Assembly: GCA_023105745.1 (NCBI GenBank)
Contig: JALGQZ010000015.1
Location: forward strand, 5,665,499-5,729,498
Source: Austropuccinia psidii
Lineage: Eukaryota > Basidiomycota > Pucciniomycetes > Pucciniales > Sphaerophragmiaceae
Direction of reading: 5' to 3'
Length of the DNA stretch: 64,000 bases
Below, piece after piece: positions 1 through 9,506 of this stretch (position 1 is the stretch's first letter; the number at the start of each line of letters is the position of its first letter). The position numbers were made by a program, and so were the translations under genes. Under the pieces are notes generated by a model that saw only the letters and a program-made list of their open reading frames with translations, searched no databases and was not told the origin of the DNA.

Positions 1-129
1 TATTTTTTATATTTGATATTTTTTTATATATTTTTTATGCATTTTTATATATTTTTATAGATATTTGGTACTAAAATAAACTAAAATTCATGATATAATA
101 AAAAGAAACTTTATTATTATATAAAAAAA
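1..129. other. AT-rich spacer downstream of the E1 Gag-protease ORF
   Basis: About 90 percent A+T, with runs of T, following the TGA stop of the E1 ORF. No coding sequence is recognisable. A pol ORF presumably begins to the left of the window. Confidence 0.5.
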
Positions 130-3100
130 TCATTGGTAATGTGAGGATTTGTTGTCAAACCCATTCTTGAATTTGGCCTTCCTAGCTGTAAGCTCATCTC
201 TTCTTTCTTCATTGAGATATTGATCTTTAAAATCTTCATTCCCATTAGAGTACTCCTGAATTAACTTTTCATTTCTATCATTATTTTCTGTCCAATCCTC
301 TTTTTGTGTTGAGGTCTTATATTGCCTTGCCAAATGGGCCTGCAAGCTTGGGCTTATCATTTTATTCTGAGTAATCCAAAAATATTCCTTTTCTTCCTTA
401 TTCTTCTTATTCTTTTTGCTACTTTTATCTTTGATTTTATTTGATTCATTCTTCTTTATGGTACTAATATCTTCCAACCACTTGACATGTTGGTTTGCAC
501 ATTCAAAGTTGTCCCTAGAATTATTTTTATTGTGATCCTCAAGGTTAGCATTTCTAAGAGGTGGCCAGTTTGTATAACCTTCCCAAGGGTATTCTTCTTC
601 AGTAAGTATAAATTTATGTTCTTCTTCAGCTTCTTCTTGTATTTCCATTTGACAAAATAATCCTGCTTCATTCTCATATTCTGGTCCAGAAAGATGTTTT
701 TCTAAAATATTTGGTGAGTGTATTGTATTATTTATGTATTCATTTGTGGCATTGTTCCTGATGGATTTAAGTTTCTTGAATCTTGACTTAATTTCTTTTT
801 CAATATTATAGTTATTATAAGCGTCCCCAGAGGATCTGTCTTCAGGGTGTAAGGGCTTTGGTTTATTTAATTCTTGTTGTATGTCAATTTGTCCAAATAA
901 GTTTATTCTTTCTTTAAATTCATTCTTCAATGTTTTGAGTTGCATATTTTTTTCTATACTGCATTCCATATCTTCTTTTCTCAAGGTGTAACCATGTACA
1001 TCTATTTTTGAAGGTTGTTCTTCTGGACATAAAGGCATATTTTTTACTTGCTTTTGTTTATTTCCCCTTATAGGGCTTTCAATTAATCTTGTTAAGTCTA
1101 ATTCTTCTCTAATAAGTCTTGGATCAATATTTTCCATATTAGGGTATAATTTATTTTCACCACTAATTCCTTCCATCAGAATTCTAGGATCAATGTTTTC
1201 AAAATTTGAGGGAAAAGAAGGTTGTGACTTCTCAAAATTATTAAATTGCTTTTTGTGGGTAGCTCCTGTTAGAAGTACTTGGTTGAATCTGAGTGATGGA
1301 TCAATTAAATCTTGTGGAAGAACTGATTCACTTTGATGAAAATTATGTTTATTAATTGTCTTACTTGCTCCTTCATTAGATGTTGAAATTTCTTGAGGAT
1401 AGGTATTTTTATTATGGTGTGAGTTTCTCATAGTATCTTTCAAAGTTTCATTTACACTTTCAGATTCTTCAGATTTTGGAATTATATCAATATTTTCCTC
1501 CTGAACTATAAGGTGGTTTTGAGTAATAATGTCCTGCTTTTTGGAAATGTTCTTCTTCAAGGAAACTTCTTTTAATGATTTTAGTGCTGATTTATCAATT
1601 TGAGAACTTAAACTTTTAGATTCTGAGCTGACACTAACTATTGTTACAACTGGCTTGATACTTGACTTCCAATTATTCATAAATATTCCCTTTGAAAGGG
1701 ACTTCAAAGCTTCAATAGGTGAGATAAGCTTTGTTAATGTTTTTCTTTTTATGTCTTCAGGATTCTTGAAGTTATAACTTTTGATGACTTGAGATATTTG
1801 ACTACAAGTATTTCCATTTTCTTTTCTTGAGGCTGAAATTCCTGAAGAGTTTTGTTCTTTGAGCTTTGAATTGAATTCTTCTGTATTGATTGAAGCTAAT
1901 TCCTCATCAATTTTCACTTTGTCTTTGGAATCCTTCACTTCTTCACCATCAAGTACTTGATGAGAATTTTCCTGAAACTTGTCTTGGTTTTGGGGGTTTA
2001 ATTCATTCTCTTTTTGTAATTCTTGCCAATATTCCAATTTAGAAACTGCACATGTTTTCATTCCTGCTGGTGGGTCTTCTCTCCATCCTACTTTCTGTGG
2101 TGAACAAATTGGTAAGCAAAGTCTTCTTCCATCTGGCTCTATGTAACTGAATATTTCCCCTTTCTGTTGAGAAAAGTCTAATCTTATGTTATTATCTGCA
2201 AGGAAAGGCCTTCCCAATACTGTGTGAACTGCTCCTCTTGCTACAAAAAGATGTATATTTCTTTCTTCCCCAGTGACTAAAGTGATTGGAGTAAATTCTG
2301 CTAATCCAACTATTGAGGTACAATGCCCACCAATTCCCCTTAAATTCATGTTGAGGCATCTTGTGGTAAGTCCTGCTTTGATTTCTGAATCTTCTGGTAT
2401 TATATTCAATTCTGATCCTGTATCAACTAATTCCATTATTTCTTGTCCTTCTTCTCCTAAATATACTTGCATAAATCCCAATGGACAGGCATAATGTAAT
2501 TTTGGCTGTTCATGATTACCCAAATGATGATTTATGAGTTTGGTTTGAATTTCCTTTGTATCAATTGAATTAATAGATTTTTTCTCTTCCTCTGACAGGT
2601 TCTTTAATTGAGTAAAAAACTTTGGTGACATGACTAAAATTTGTTCCAAGGTAAGATTTATTTTCTGATCCAACACCTTTTTGATAATTTGTGCCATAAT
2701 TTCTTGAATATCTGATTTTTCTTCCTTACCAATTTTCCTTTCATTGACTTTCTTCATTGGTTCTTGAGTATTTTCAGTTTGATCACCTTTAGGTTCCTGT
2801 AGAGGTATTTCCTTTTCATATTGCACCTGTTGAGGTTTCTTGTATTTGGTTGGAATAATTTTTTTCTCTTCTTCCTTTTGCTCATCTTCAATATAAGCTC
2901 CAGGTATATTTGGTCTTTTCTTTATAGGTGCTTCCCCTTTTGGATGTGATCTTAAAGCATCTTTGTTAGTATTTTCTGCTCTTGAGTTTCTTTCTTTAGT
3001 ATTTCTTAATCCATAATTATTTAAAAGTGGCTCATTGGCTGATGAAATAGTTGGTGGTTGCCAGCTTTCCCATTTTTCAACTTTAGCTATAGCAGTTGCA

Positions 3101-4596
3101 CTATCATCTTTCTTTAATTGTATTATGTTCATTGGACTAGGCTTGGGTAGTGCTTCTTTAGCTTCATCTTCTTTTATTTTCTTTGTGAGTTCTTCTAGGT
3201 CTTTTGCAAAGTCTTCAACTAACTTCTTTGGAGCTATTTTACCATCAGTTGGAACTCTTTGCCAATTGGGATATAAAGATCCACCTCCTTGTCTGCTAAC
3301 CCTATTCTTATTTTGATGTTCAAAGAGACAGTTGCATCTATTAACTGAATGTCCTTCCTCCAAACAATAATAGCATTTGAGATATGGTTTTGGGATGTTT
3401 TGTGCTGGTGCATAGGGGACATGCCTTTGTGAAAAGGGTGGTAAATCATTTCTTGGCTTGAACTGTTGATTATTGGATTGATTATTGGTAACCCCACCAA
3501 TTTGAGGTTTGGATAGACTTTTCAGTTCTTCCAGTTGAGTCATAAATTTCTTGAAATCTTCATTCTCCCCTTGTTCCTGCTTTCTAGTTTCCATTTTTTG
3601 TTCTTTGAGGGGGTCAGTAATTTCCTTCATCTTATTAAAAGCTTCATTCTTTCCTGGAAAAACCTCTTCCTTGAAGTGAACTTTCTTTTTATGTTCAGTA
3701 ACATTCCTTCCTGTATCTCTTGATGATGAGAATCTTTTGGTTACTAATATTCCGGCTTCCAATTCTTGTTCAATGTACTTCTTGAGGATCTTCATAGGTG
3801 GTATAAGGTATCCTCCATCTTCAGCTCTAACCATGACATTATCTTTGATCATTTCCTTACTTATGGCTCCTTTAATATCAGCTGAAAGACAGTCAAATAA
3901 ATCTTCATGGAACATGTTATCTTGAGGAATATACCTGTATCTTAATAAGTAAGTAGCAATAGATTCATATTCTCCCATAAACTTTTTATATTGTGATAGA
4001 CTACCAATTCCTCCATCTTCTTGAGTTTCAACAAAAAGCTTCATTAGTGAGTCTTTTCTGTATCTTCTTTCAGGTTCAACTCTTCCCCATTTTGTTATGA
4101 GATCTTTCTTGAGCTGTGTCCAATTTCCTTCTTCATAGCCTGGCATAGCTTCAATTGCATCACTCACCTTATGGTTTGTTGTCCAAAATGCCATTTGCAT
4201 TGCTAGGTCTTCATCTGTTTCTCCTTCAATTTGAGCTATTCTTTCCACTTTCTTGATAAATTTCTCTACTTCTTCTCCATCAAAATTTAGATTGTAATCT
4301 TTTGGTTTAATTTTAACTACAGGTCTTTCTTGTCTTGGATCTTTCTGCTGTAATGGACTTGGATTATTAGGTGTAGTGACAAAAACTCTCCTTGGAATAT
4401 TTTGAGTTCTTGGTTCTGTTACTGGAGTAGAGGTTGCTCTAGGACCAGGTGTAGGTGATATTGGTGAGTCTTCAGGTCTAACATGCCTAGGTAATGTTTG
4501 TTCACTTGGACTGGCTCCAGGTGTGTAAGATGTTTGTTCCCTTCTTTTTCCTTTCTTTTTACTTTGTGTTAATAATAAATCTTGCATTTGCTTCAT
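130..4596 (-). CDS. E1 Gag-protease polyprotein with long disordered C-terminal tail
   Basis: An intact 1488-codon ORF starting at a true ATG. Residues about 95-290 form a retrotransposon Gag capsid-like domain (LNFDGEEVEKFIKK, then helices rich in W, F and Y). A CCHC zinc knuckle lies at residues 408-421 (C408, C411, H416, C421) for nucleic-acid binding. A retroviral-type aspartic protease follows, with active site LVDTGSEL (D725-T-G) and a flap/LGRPFL region about 80 residues later. After about residue 850 some 640 residues rich in N, K, E and S have no domain I recognise. The N-terminus (PTPGP, TPVTEP) is proline-rich. The same frame stays open without an ATG up to about 4985, so a spliced upstream exon may extend the protein. 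No frameshift or nonsense codon is visible, unlike every other ORF here. Confidence 0.85.
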   Translation of the reverse strand: MKQMQDLLLTQSKKKGKRREQTSYTPGASPSEQTLPRHVRPEDSPISPTPGPRATSTPVTEPRTQNIPRRVFVTTPNNPSPLQQKDPRQERPVVKIKPKDYNLNFDGEEVEKFIKKVERIAQIEGETDEDLAMQMAFWTTNHKVSDAIEAMPGYEEGNWTQLKKDLITKWGRVEPERRYRKDSLMKLFVETQEDGGIGSLSQYKKFMGEYESIATYLLRYRYIPQDNMFHEDLFDCLSADIKGAISKEMIKDNVMVRAEDGGYLIPPMKILKKYIEQELEAGILVTKRFSSSRDTGRNVTEHKKKVHFKEEVFPGKNEAFNKMKEITDPLKEQKMETRKQEQGENEDFKKFMTQLEELKSLSKPQIGGVTNNQSNNQQFKPRNDLPPFSQRHVPYAPAQNIPKPYLKCYYCLEEGHSVNRCNCLFEHQNKNRVSRQGGGSLYPNWQRVPTDGKIAPKKLVEDFAKDLEELTKKIKEDEAKEALPKPSPMNIIQLKKDDSATAIAKVEKWESWQPPTISSANEPLLNNYGLRNTKERNSRAENTNKDALRSHPKGEAPIKKRPNIPGAYIEDEQKEEEKKIIPTKYKKPQQVQYEKEIPLQEPKGDQTENTQEPMKKVNERKIGKEEKSDIQEIMAQIIKKVLDQKINLTLEQILVMSPKFFTQLKNLSEEEKKSINSIDTKEIQTKLINHHLGNHEQPKLHYACPLGFMQVYLGEEGQEIMELVDTGSELNIIPEDSEIKAGLTTRCLNMNLRGIGGHCTSIVGLAEFTPITLVTGEERNIHLFVARGAVHTVLGRPFLADNNIRLDFSQQKGEIFSYIEPDGRRLCLPICSPQKVGWREDPPAGMKTCAVSKLEYWQELQKENELNPQNQDKFQENSHQVLDGEEVKDSKDKVKIDEELASINTEEFNSKLKEQNSSGISASRKENGNTCSQISQVIKSYNFKNPEDIKRKTLTKLISPIEALKSLSKGIFMNNWKSSIKPVVTIVSVSSESKSLSSQIDKSALKSLKEVSLKKNISKKQDIITQNHLIVQEENIDIIPKSEESESVNETLKDTMRNSHHNKNTYPQEISTSNEGASKTINKHNFHQSESVLPQDLIDPSLRFNQVLLTGATHKKQFNNFEKSQPSFPSNFENIDPRILMEGISGENKLYPNMENIDPRLIREELDLTRLIESPIRGNKQKQVKNMPLCPEEQPSKIDVHGYTLRKEDMECSIEKNMQLKTLKNEFKERINLFGQIDIQQELNKPKPLHPEDRSSGDAYNNYNIEKEIKSRFKKLKSIRNNATNEYINNTIHSPNILEKHLSGPEYENEAGLFCQMEIQEEAEEEHKFILTEEEYPWEGYTNWPPLRNANLEDHNKNNSRDNFECANQHVKWLEDISTIKKNESNKIKDKSSKKNKKNKEEKEYFWITQNKMISPSLQAHLARQYKTSTQKEDWTENNDRNEKLIQEYSNGNEDFKDQYLNEERRDELTARKAKFKNGFDNKSSHYQ

Positions 4597-5092
4597 AAGA
4601 CTTTGTATTTGTACTGTTTGATCTTCCTCTTCACTTTCTTCTGCATACTGTCCTTCTACAGTATCTTCAGGTAATGGTGGTAAGTCAGATGTTGATTGTT
4701 GATTTATTTCTACTTGATAAACTGATCCTTTGAATTCTTTTGTACTTCTCTTATTTTTTCTTGCTTCTTGAATTAACTTGAAGAAAAATCTCCTTAATTC
4801 TTCCTTCTCCTTTTGTTCTGTTCTTGGTGTTTCAATGAGTAAATCAATATCCTGAGGTGTTTTATTTTCTGGTGTTCCTTCTTTTACTGGATAATAAAAA
4901 TGATATGATTGATTTGAGGATTGTGATGGTGATGATGATTTGGAATGGGATTTGTTTCCAGATTCCAGATTGTATGAGAATGTTGATGGTTAATTCTTGA
5001 TAATGATAATGATTTTTTTTTTGAGTTATGTTGATTTGGTTTTCTTCTTCTATTGATTATTGACTGTTTATTGAATGTTGAAGTTGAAATGG
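4597..5092 (-). other. E1 leader and possible N-terminal coding extension
   Basis: Between the primer-binding site and the Gag ATG. From about 4985 to 4597 the Gag frame is open and encodes an acidic and serine-rich stretch (for example EESEEEDQTVQIQSL just before the ATG), but has no ATG of its own. Either this is 5' leader or the real first exon is spliced in from further upstream. A 70-codon frame at 4884-5096 begins with GTG and is histidine- and asparagine-rich; it is not taken as a gene. Confidence 0.4.
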
Positions 5093-5109
5093 CCACTGTT
5101 GGGACACCA
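5093..5109 (-). promoter_or_regulatory. E1 primer-binding site
   Basis: Read on the minus strand, the LTR ends CCACA, followed after 2 nt by TGGTGTCCCAACAGTGG. A TGG directly after the 5' LTR is the expected complement of a tRNA 3' CCA end, used to prime minus-strand synthesis. The tRNA is not identified. It differs from the primer-binding site shared by the other elements. Confidence 0.65.
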
Positions 5110-5111
5110 GA

Positions 5112-6977
5112 TGTGGAACTCCTTTTAGTGTGTGATTGGATAAGGCAGTCCTTGAGGGGGAAATCACAGGTAAAAAGTTTTAAATTGCTGAAATAATCCT
5201 GTAACCAAGGGTGCTAATGGTGTTTTAGCTGCCCCTCTGAATATACTAAACAATCTCCCTACAGAGCTCACAAATCAATATTTAAGATTGTGGCTTTACA
5301 ACTAGAGAAGACTGTTTAGCAGTCTCTATCAGACCTATTCAATAATCAGATAAATGACTTATAAGTTAAACCAGTATAAAATATAATTTTCAAATAATAA
5401 TATAAGATAATTTTAAGGGTAAGACCTTAATAGTATAAGAGGTTGATTTAATATAATAGTAATAATATATATTTTAAGGCGTAAGTTCAATTTGATGCTA
5501 TATATGTTATAATACTTAATGGTTTGAGAGGGTAATTGTTAATATAATATAACAATAAGAGCTTCAATAATTTATTGGTAAGATATTTTTCAATATATAG
5601 AGGATGTTTGTTAAGTATATAAATGATATAATATAATATAAGGGTAGGTTTTTTTATATATAATAATATATAGTTGTAAGGGTGATTTTTTTTAATATGA
5701 AGATATAATAAGACTATTTTTCCTTTATAATGTAAAGGTTATGGTGATAAGCTCAATATTATGAGTATTATTGATAGTATTATAATTATAAGACTAATAA
5801 TTTCAAAAATAGGGTGGATTAATAATATTAAGTAGACCTTCTGTTAACTACTATTAATTAGAAATCACTATGAATTAAACTTATAAGTCTATAATACTTT
5901 AATCAAATAACTAGATTAACCTACTAGTAAGGGATGAATAGTTATTCTCCTTCTTGGTATATAACTAATTGGATTCATGGGGAAAAAAGGAAGAAATGAG
6001 CGAGAGAGGCCCTCTATTTATATTGTTTGGGCTCTCCATAGAGGCACTCAAAAACAAGGGACTCAGAATTTTTCACTTCTTTTGGCTGGGATAATTTCTT
6101 TATAGTGGTGAGATATCATTTGTTTGGTTTTTTGCATCAATTTATGTATGATTATATAATCTGAGATGTTTTTGCTGGTGAGGAATTTTGAGATGGTGTC
6201 ATTTGATCAAGGTATTGCACCATATGTTTGGTATATTGCACCATTTATGAAGCTTTATTTATATTTTATTTAAACTTTGATACCATTATGCACAGCCTTG
6301 AGGGAATTGAGCTGGTGAGTAATTTTGAGATGGTGTCATTTGATCAAGATATTGCACCATATGTTTGTGCACTGTTTGAACTTTATGTGGAGAATTCTGT
6401 ATATTGTGGGGATTCTATTTGTCCTGTATGAGTTTTTTCTTTCCTTTATCTAACTTAATTCTGTTTTTTAATTTATATTTACTGGCTTATCAGGTGGCTG
6501 TGCTTGTGTTTCCACAGATATGCTGTGTAATTTAAGGTTTTGATTTATTTTCCTTGCATAAATTACTTGATTTTCTTTTTTTTCCCTCCTGTCTTGTGGC
6601 TGTTGATTGATACAGTTTTAATTTATTCCTTATTGAAGTGGCCTCAGTTTAATAACTGCATTGCTGAGTAATCCAAAGGTTGAGCAGAGCCTGGGTAACT
6701 TAATTGTTACACTACCCCTCTCACTGGTAACTTTAACATTATTGCTAGCTTGTCTTTTTCTTTTGCTTATTTTATTTTTATTCTTGTAGTCAAATGGTCC
6801 ATTCTTCCAGTATTTGCTTATGGAATTATACATATTGATGAAGTTAAATCCATTTTATTGCTGAATTCCTCTATTGTAATTGATTGATTATTGATTTCTC
6901 TTTGTTATTTCTTCAATTTATACCCTTATAAATGAAATTTCACTTGAAACTGGGCCATTAAGGTATGGAATACCACA
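5112..6977 (-). repeat. LTR-1, 5' LTR of E1
   Basis: 1866 bp with inverted termini TGTGG/CCACA (minus sense: starts TGTGGTATTCC, ends GGAGTTCCACA). The ends were fixed by comparison with the solo copy at 22681-24782, which is the same sequence in the opposite orientation. It contains a 57-bp direct repeat (6174-6230 and 6311-6367) and very AT-rich stretches around 5390-5900. No coding sequence. Confidence 0.9.
6174..6367. repeat. Direct repeat inside LTR-1
   Basis: Positions 6174-6230 and 6311-6367 are 57-bp copies differing at two positions (core ATTTTGAGATGGTGTCATTT). The period is 137 bp. The solo LTR-1 carries a different duplication in the corresponding part (about 23464-23552 and 23631-23715). 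Confidence 0.85.
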
Positions 6978-7735
6978 ATATGACTGTTAAACTTAATTTG
7001 AGGTTACAGTGAGTGATCATAAATGATCAAATTAAGCTCAAACTTTGATCCTTAATCACTTTTAAGGTTTCCATGCTAAACAAATACAGAGAGTGAATTC
7101 TAATAGCTTGTCATAACCTTATTATGCTTCCAAGAGAATTTCATTACATCATCAAAACTCTACTTTTGATGATTTTTCTTGTAACTCATCTTTTCTGTCA
7201 AAATTAAATATTTTAAAATTCAAACCATGTTTTCAAGGGGTTATACCTTGAATATTATAATAAACAATACATCATTTTTCAAGAATGAACTAGTAGAATA
7301 CAACTGTCCATTTTTTTTAAGTTTGGACCACTTTCACAACAAAGTGGTCAACAGCTCTGTTGATTTTAATCAATAATACCTTACAGGTTTTTACCTTTTT
7401 TATAACTTGTGAAATAAACATCATTTCTGTATTCCTACAGTAATTACGTGATGACTTTCTTTTTGGTTCATCACTCTATAATGCATATTTCAAAAGATAT
7501 TAGCTAAAATCCTTGAATATATGCATTGACCAAAAAAGTGCATATATTCAGCTTAATTCCTTAAGCATTGACTTTGGAGCTTAGCTTCTTAATTGTCTTA
7601 TATGTGGAGTTTTATGGAGGATCCAATTGTAACATTTATTGCACATGTTTTTTCATTGGTCTTTTAAATAAACAAGGATTTATGTTTTTTATAAGGTATT
7701 ATTACTTATAACTCATCAAATATTGACTTTACAGA

Positions 7736-9171
7736 TGTCAGATAGAGTCTATGTTGAAGTAGTAATTAGGTATTTACAAATAGAACTTTGACTGTGACAC
7801 ATAAAAAATGATTTAAAATAAGGGTGTTTGAGTAAAATAATGATTTATAATATAATTAAAGGGTTCTACTATTAAAAAATAGTGGTGGTGAGCACTATTG
7901 AGAACCCTGGGTGCAGTCTTACCAGTTGGATTACTATAATAAGAACTACAACAATTAAAATTATAATTCTACCTGATTTATTACCCAAGAGTAAAACTGT
8001 TTTGGACAGTTTACTACGTAGGGTATTCAAGGGCAGGATGAGGAAACAATTCTGGCTGTGAAAAGCCTCCTTTTTATCCTGAAATGGGGTGGGAAGGGTG
8101 CTAGACGTTTCCACGTAGAGGGGGTGAAAATTCTTTACTCTCTAGGACTGGCTTGTGGTTTGAAAACAGCCTGTATATCCTGTATTGGGCTCAGATGTGG
8201 TTTTGAAACCACATCTGGGCAGTTTTCACCAATACAGGGTGAAAATTTTCGTCTGGGGACCTCACAGCCTGATTCTGACGTGTATGACGTGTAGAATGCT
8301 GTACAGAAGCCGTATGGGACCCCAGTATGGACTGATATATGAGGCATTGAAGTAAAAACAAGCTCCTTTGTCTATTGGACACCTCATATTCATGATTATG
8401 GGATATTATCCCATGGTAAGCCTGTATATGACAGCAGGTGGGAATCTGACCTTAAAACAGCCATAACTTTGTCAATTCTTGAGATATCAACCTCAAAATT
8501 GGTTCCTTGTGTAGCCCTGTATGTGCTCTACACAATGATTCCTCATTTTTTATGCGTATCATCAAATATGGCAAAGTTATCCCATGTACAAGAAATTTGT
8601 ACATTTGCATGGTATAGGCAAAAAGATGTATTGAGCTTATTTGCCCCATAACTTCTGTTATAGTTGAGATATGCGAAAATGGATGACACCATCAGATAGT
8701 GCTGATTGTGCCCTTTTCATAAAGACCCCACTTTAAGTATCTCAACCTAAAGCTGTAGAAGTTAGATGAGAGGTGAATGTTTTGTTCACCCTTATTTGGC
8801 CTGAAATTGACCATAACTCCAGTAATATTGGTGCTAGCTCAGTTTGGCTGGTACCATTGGATAGCCCTCGCTTAGAGCTTCATTATGAATACCCATTTGA
8901 TGGGGTTAAGCCTCTCCTTCTGGATTTTAGATGAGAGGTGAAAATTAAGGTTTATGCTCAGCAATAACTTTGAGCAGGAATAACTATGCTATTCCTTGCC
9001 CTATGGTGATGGGACTTATATTTTCAGGGAGAGGTGAGTTTCCTCTTTCTTTTGATACCTTTTGAGCTGATTGGGCTCAGCTCCATGTTTTGGTGGTATC
9101 TTGGCTATACCATTGGCTTATGGTATTTTAGCTGTCATGCTTGTGCTCTGCTTTTGAGTCACAGGCTGAAT
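7736..9171 (-). repeat. Solo LTR-5 inserted in the E2 3' LTR
   Basis: 1436 bp; on the plus strand it begins TGTCAGATAG and ends GGCTGAAT (expected GGCTGACA). It is flanked by the 5-bp target duplication ACAGA at 7731-7735 and 9172-9176. The pre-insertion sequence is present at 19957-19961 in the other E2 LTR. It contains the family palindrome (8179-8238) and paired TGACGTG motifs (8278-8291). Short open frames in it start with GTG and are not counted as genes. Confidence 0.92.
8179..8238. repeat. Nested palindrome of LTR-5
   Basis: Outer arms CCTGTATTGG (8179-8188) and CCAATACAGG (8229-8238) enclose a near-perfect palindrome at 8192-8217 with 12-bp arms CAGATGTGGTTT / AAACCACATCTG. It is found in every LTR-5 copy in the window. 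It could form a hairpin in RNA or serve as a dyad binding site. Confidence 0.85.
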
Positions 9172-9388
9172 ACAGATATGCCATAAAAATGGTACATGTG
9201 TATTTTACCATGGGGAATCCAATGGTATAATTTCTTTCACATGTTTATTCATTGGCTTTTAAGTTAAACCAAGTTTTATGCCAATTTATGGCAATTTTGT
9301 AGTTTGAAGGTAATTATTTTTAATGTATAATTATTTAAATATTTCTTGTGACCTTTTTGGGTATGTGGTCATATCTCAAAGGTTCACA

Positions 9389-9409
9389 TTCCCTACCACC
9401 AAAAAAGAT
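9389..9409 (-). promoter_or_regulatory. E2 polypurine tract
   Basis: In minus sense the 3' LTR is preceded directly by TTTTTTGGTGGTAGGGAA. The purine-rich run is the usual plus-strand primer of reverse transcription. E3 has the matching TTTTTTAGGGGGATGGAA at the same place. Confidence 0.75.
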
Positions 9410-9506
9410 TGTACCACAATCTGATATGTGTAATTAGGGTATCATCCACTGTCCTACCTCTTCAATAGACTTTGTTAGTCTTGAAGCTCAATAATGCTTA
9501 ACTTTT

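Larger units (their letters stand above)
1..6977 (-). mobile_element. E1: Ty3/gypsy-like LTR retrotransposon, 5' portion (youngest of the left stack)
   Basis: Minus-strand element entering the window from the left. Seen: 5' LTR at 5112-6977 (LTR-1), a primer-binding site right after it, a leader, and one long Gag-protease ORF. Reverse transcriptase, integrase and 3' LTR are not in the window and should lie to the left. It sits inside the 3' LTR of E2: the base after its LTR begins ATATG, and the same LTR-2 sequence is continuous through ATATG at 19204-19208 in the other LTR of E2. The undamaged ORF and its place at the top of the nest make it the most recent arrival. Its Gag is unrelated in detail to that of the other seven elements. 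Confidence 0.85.
6978..9388 (-). repeat. LTR-2, 3' LTR of E2 (partial, contains solo LTR-5)
   Basis: Matches 19204-20174 of the 5' LTR of E2 across its length once the inserted solo LTR-5 (7736-9171) is removed. In minus sense it starts TGTGAACCTTTGAG at 9388. The rest of the LTR (equivalent to 18189-19203) must lie left of E1, outside the window. No gene. Confidence 0.9.

Noticed and set aside
2273..3925. Plus-strand open frames opposite the E1 Gag ORF
   Set aside because: Shadows of the strongly AT-biased minus-strand gene; no domain and no independent support.
130..4596. Reading the 1488-codon ORF as a host gene
   Set aside because: It has a retroviral-type zinc knuckle and aspartic protease and lies directly after an LTR and primer-binding site.
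4884..5096. 70-codon histidine- and asparagine-rich frame in the E1 leader
   Set aside because: It begins with GTG at the primer-binding site and is out of frame with Gag.
8058..8382. Recurring 60-90 codon open frames on both strands of LTR-5 (also near 41000, 54300 and 61400)
   Set aside because: They start with GTG, not ATG, and recur because the DNA itself is repeated; the pattern follows the palindrome region, not coding constraint.
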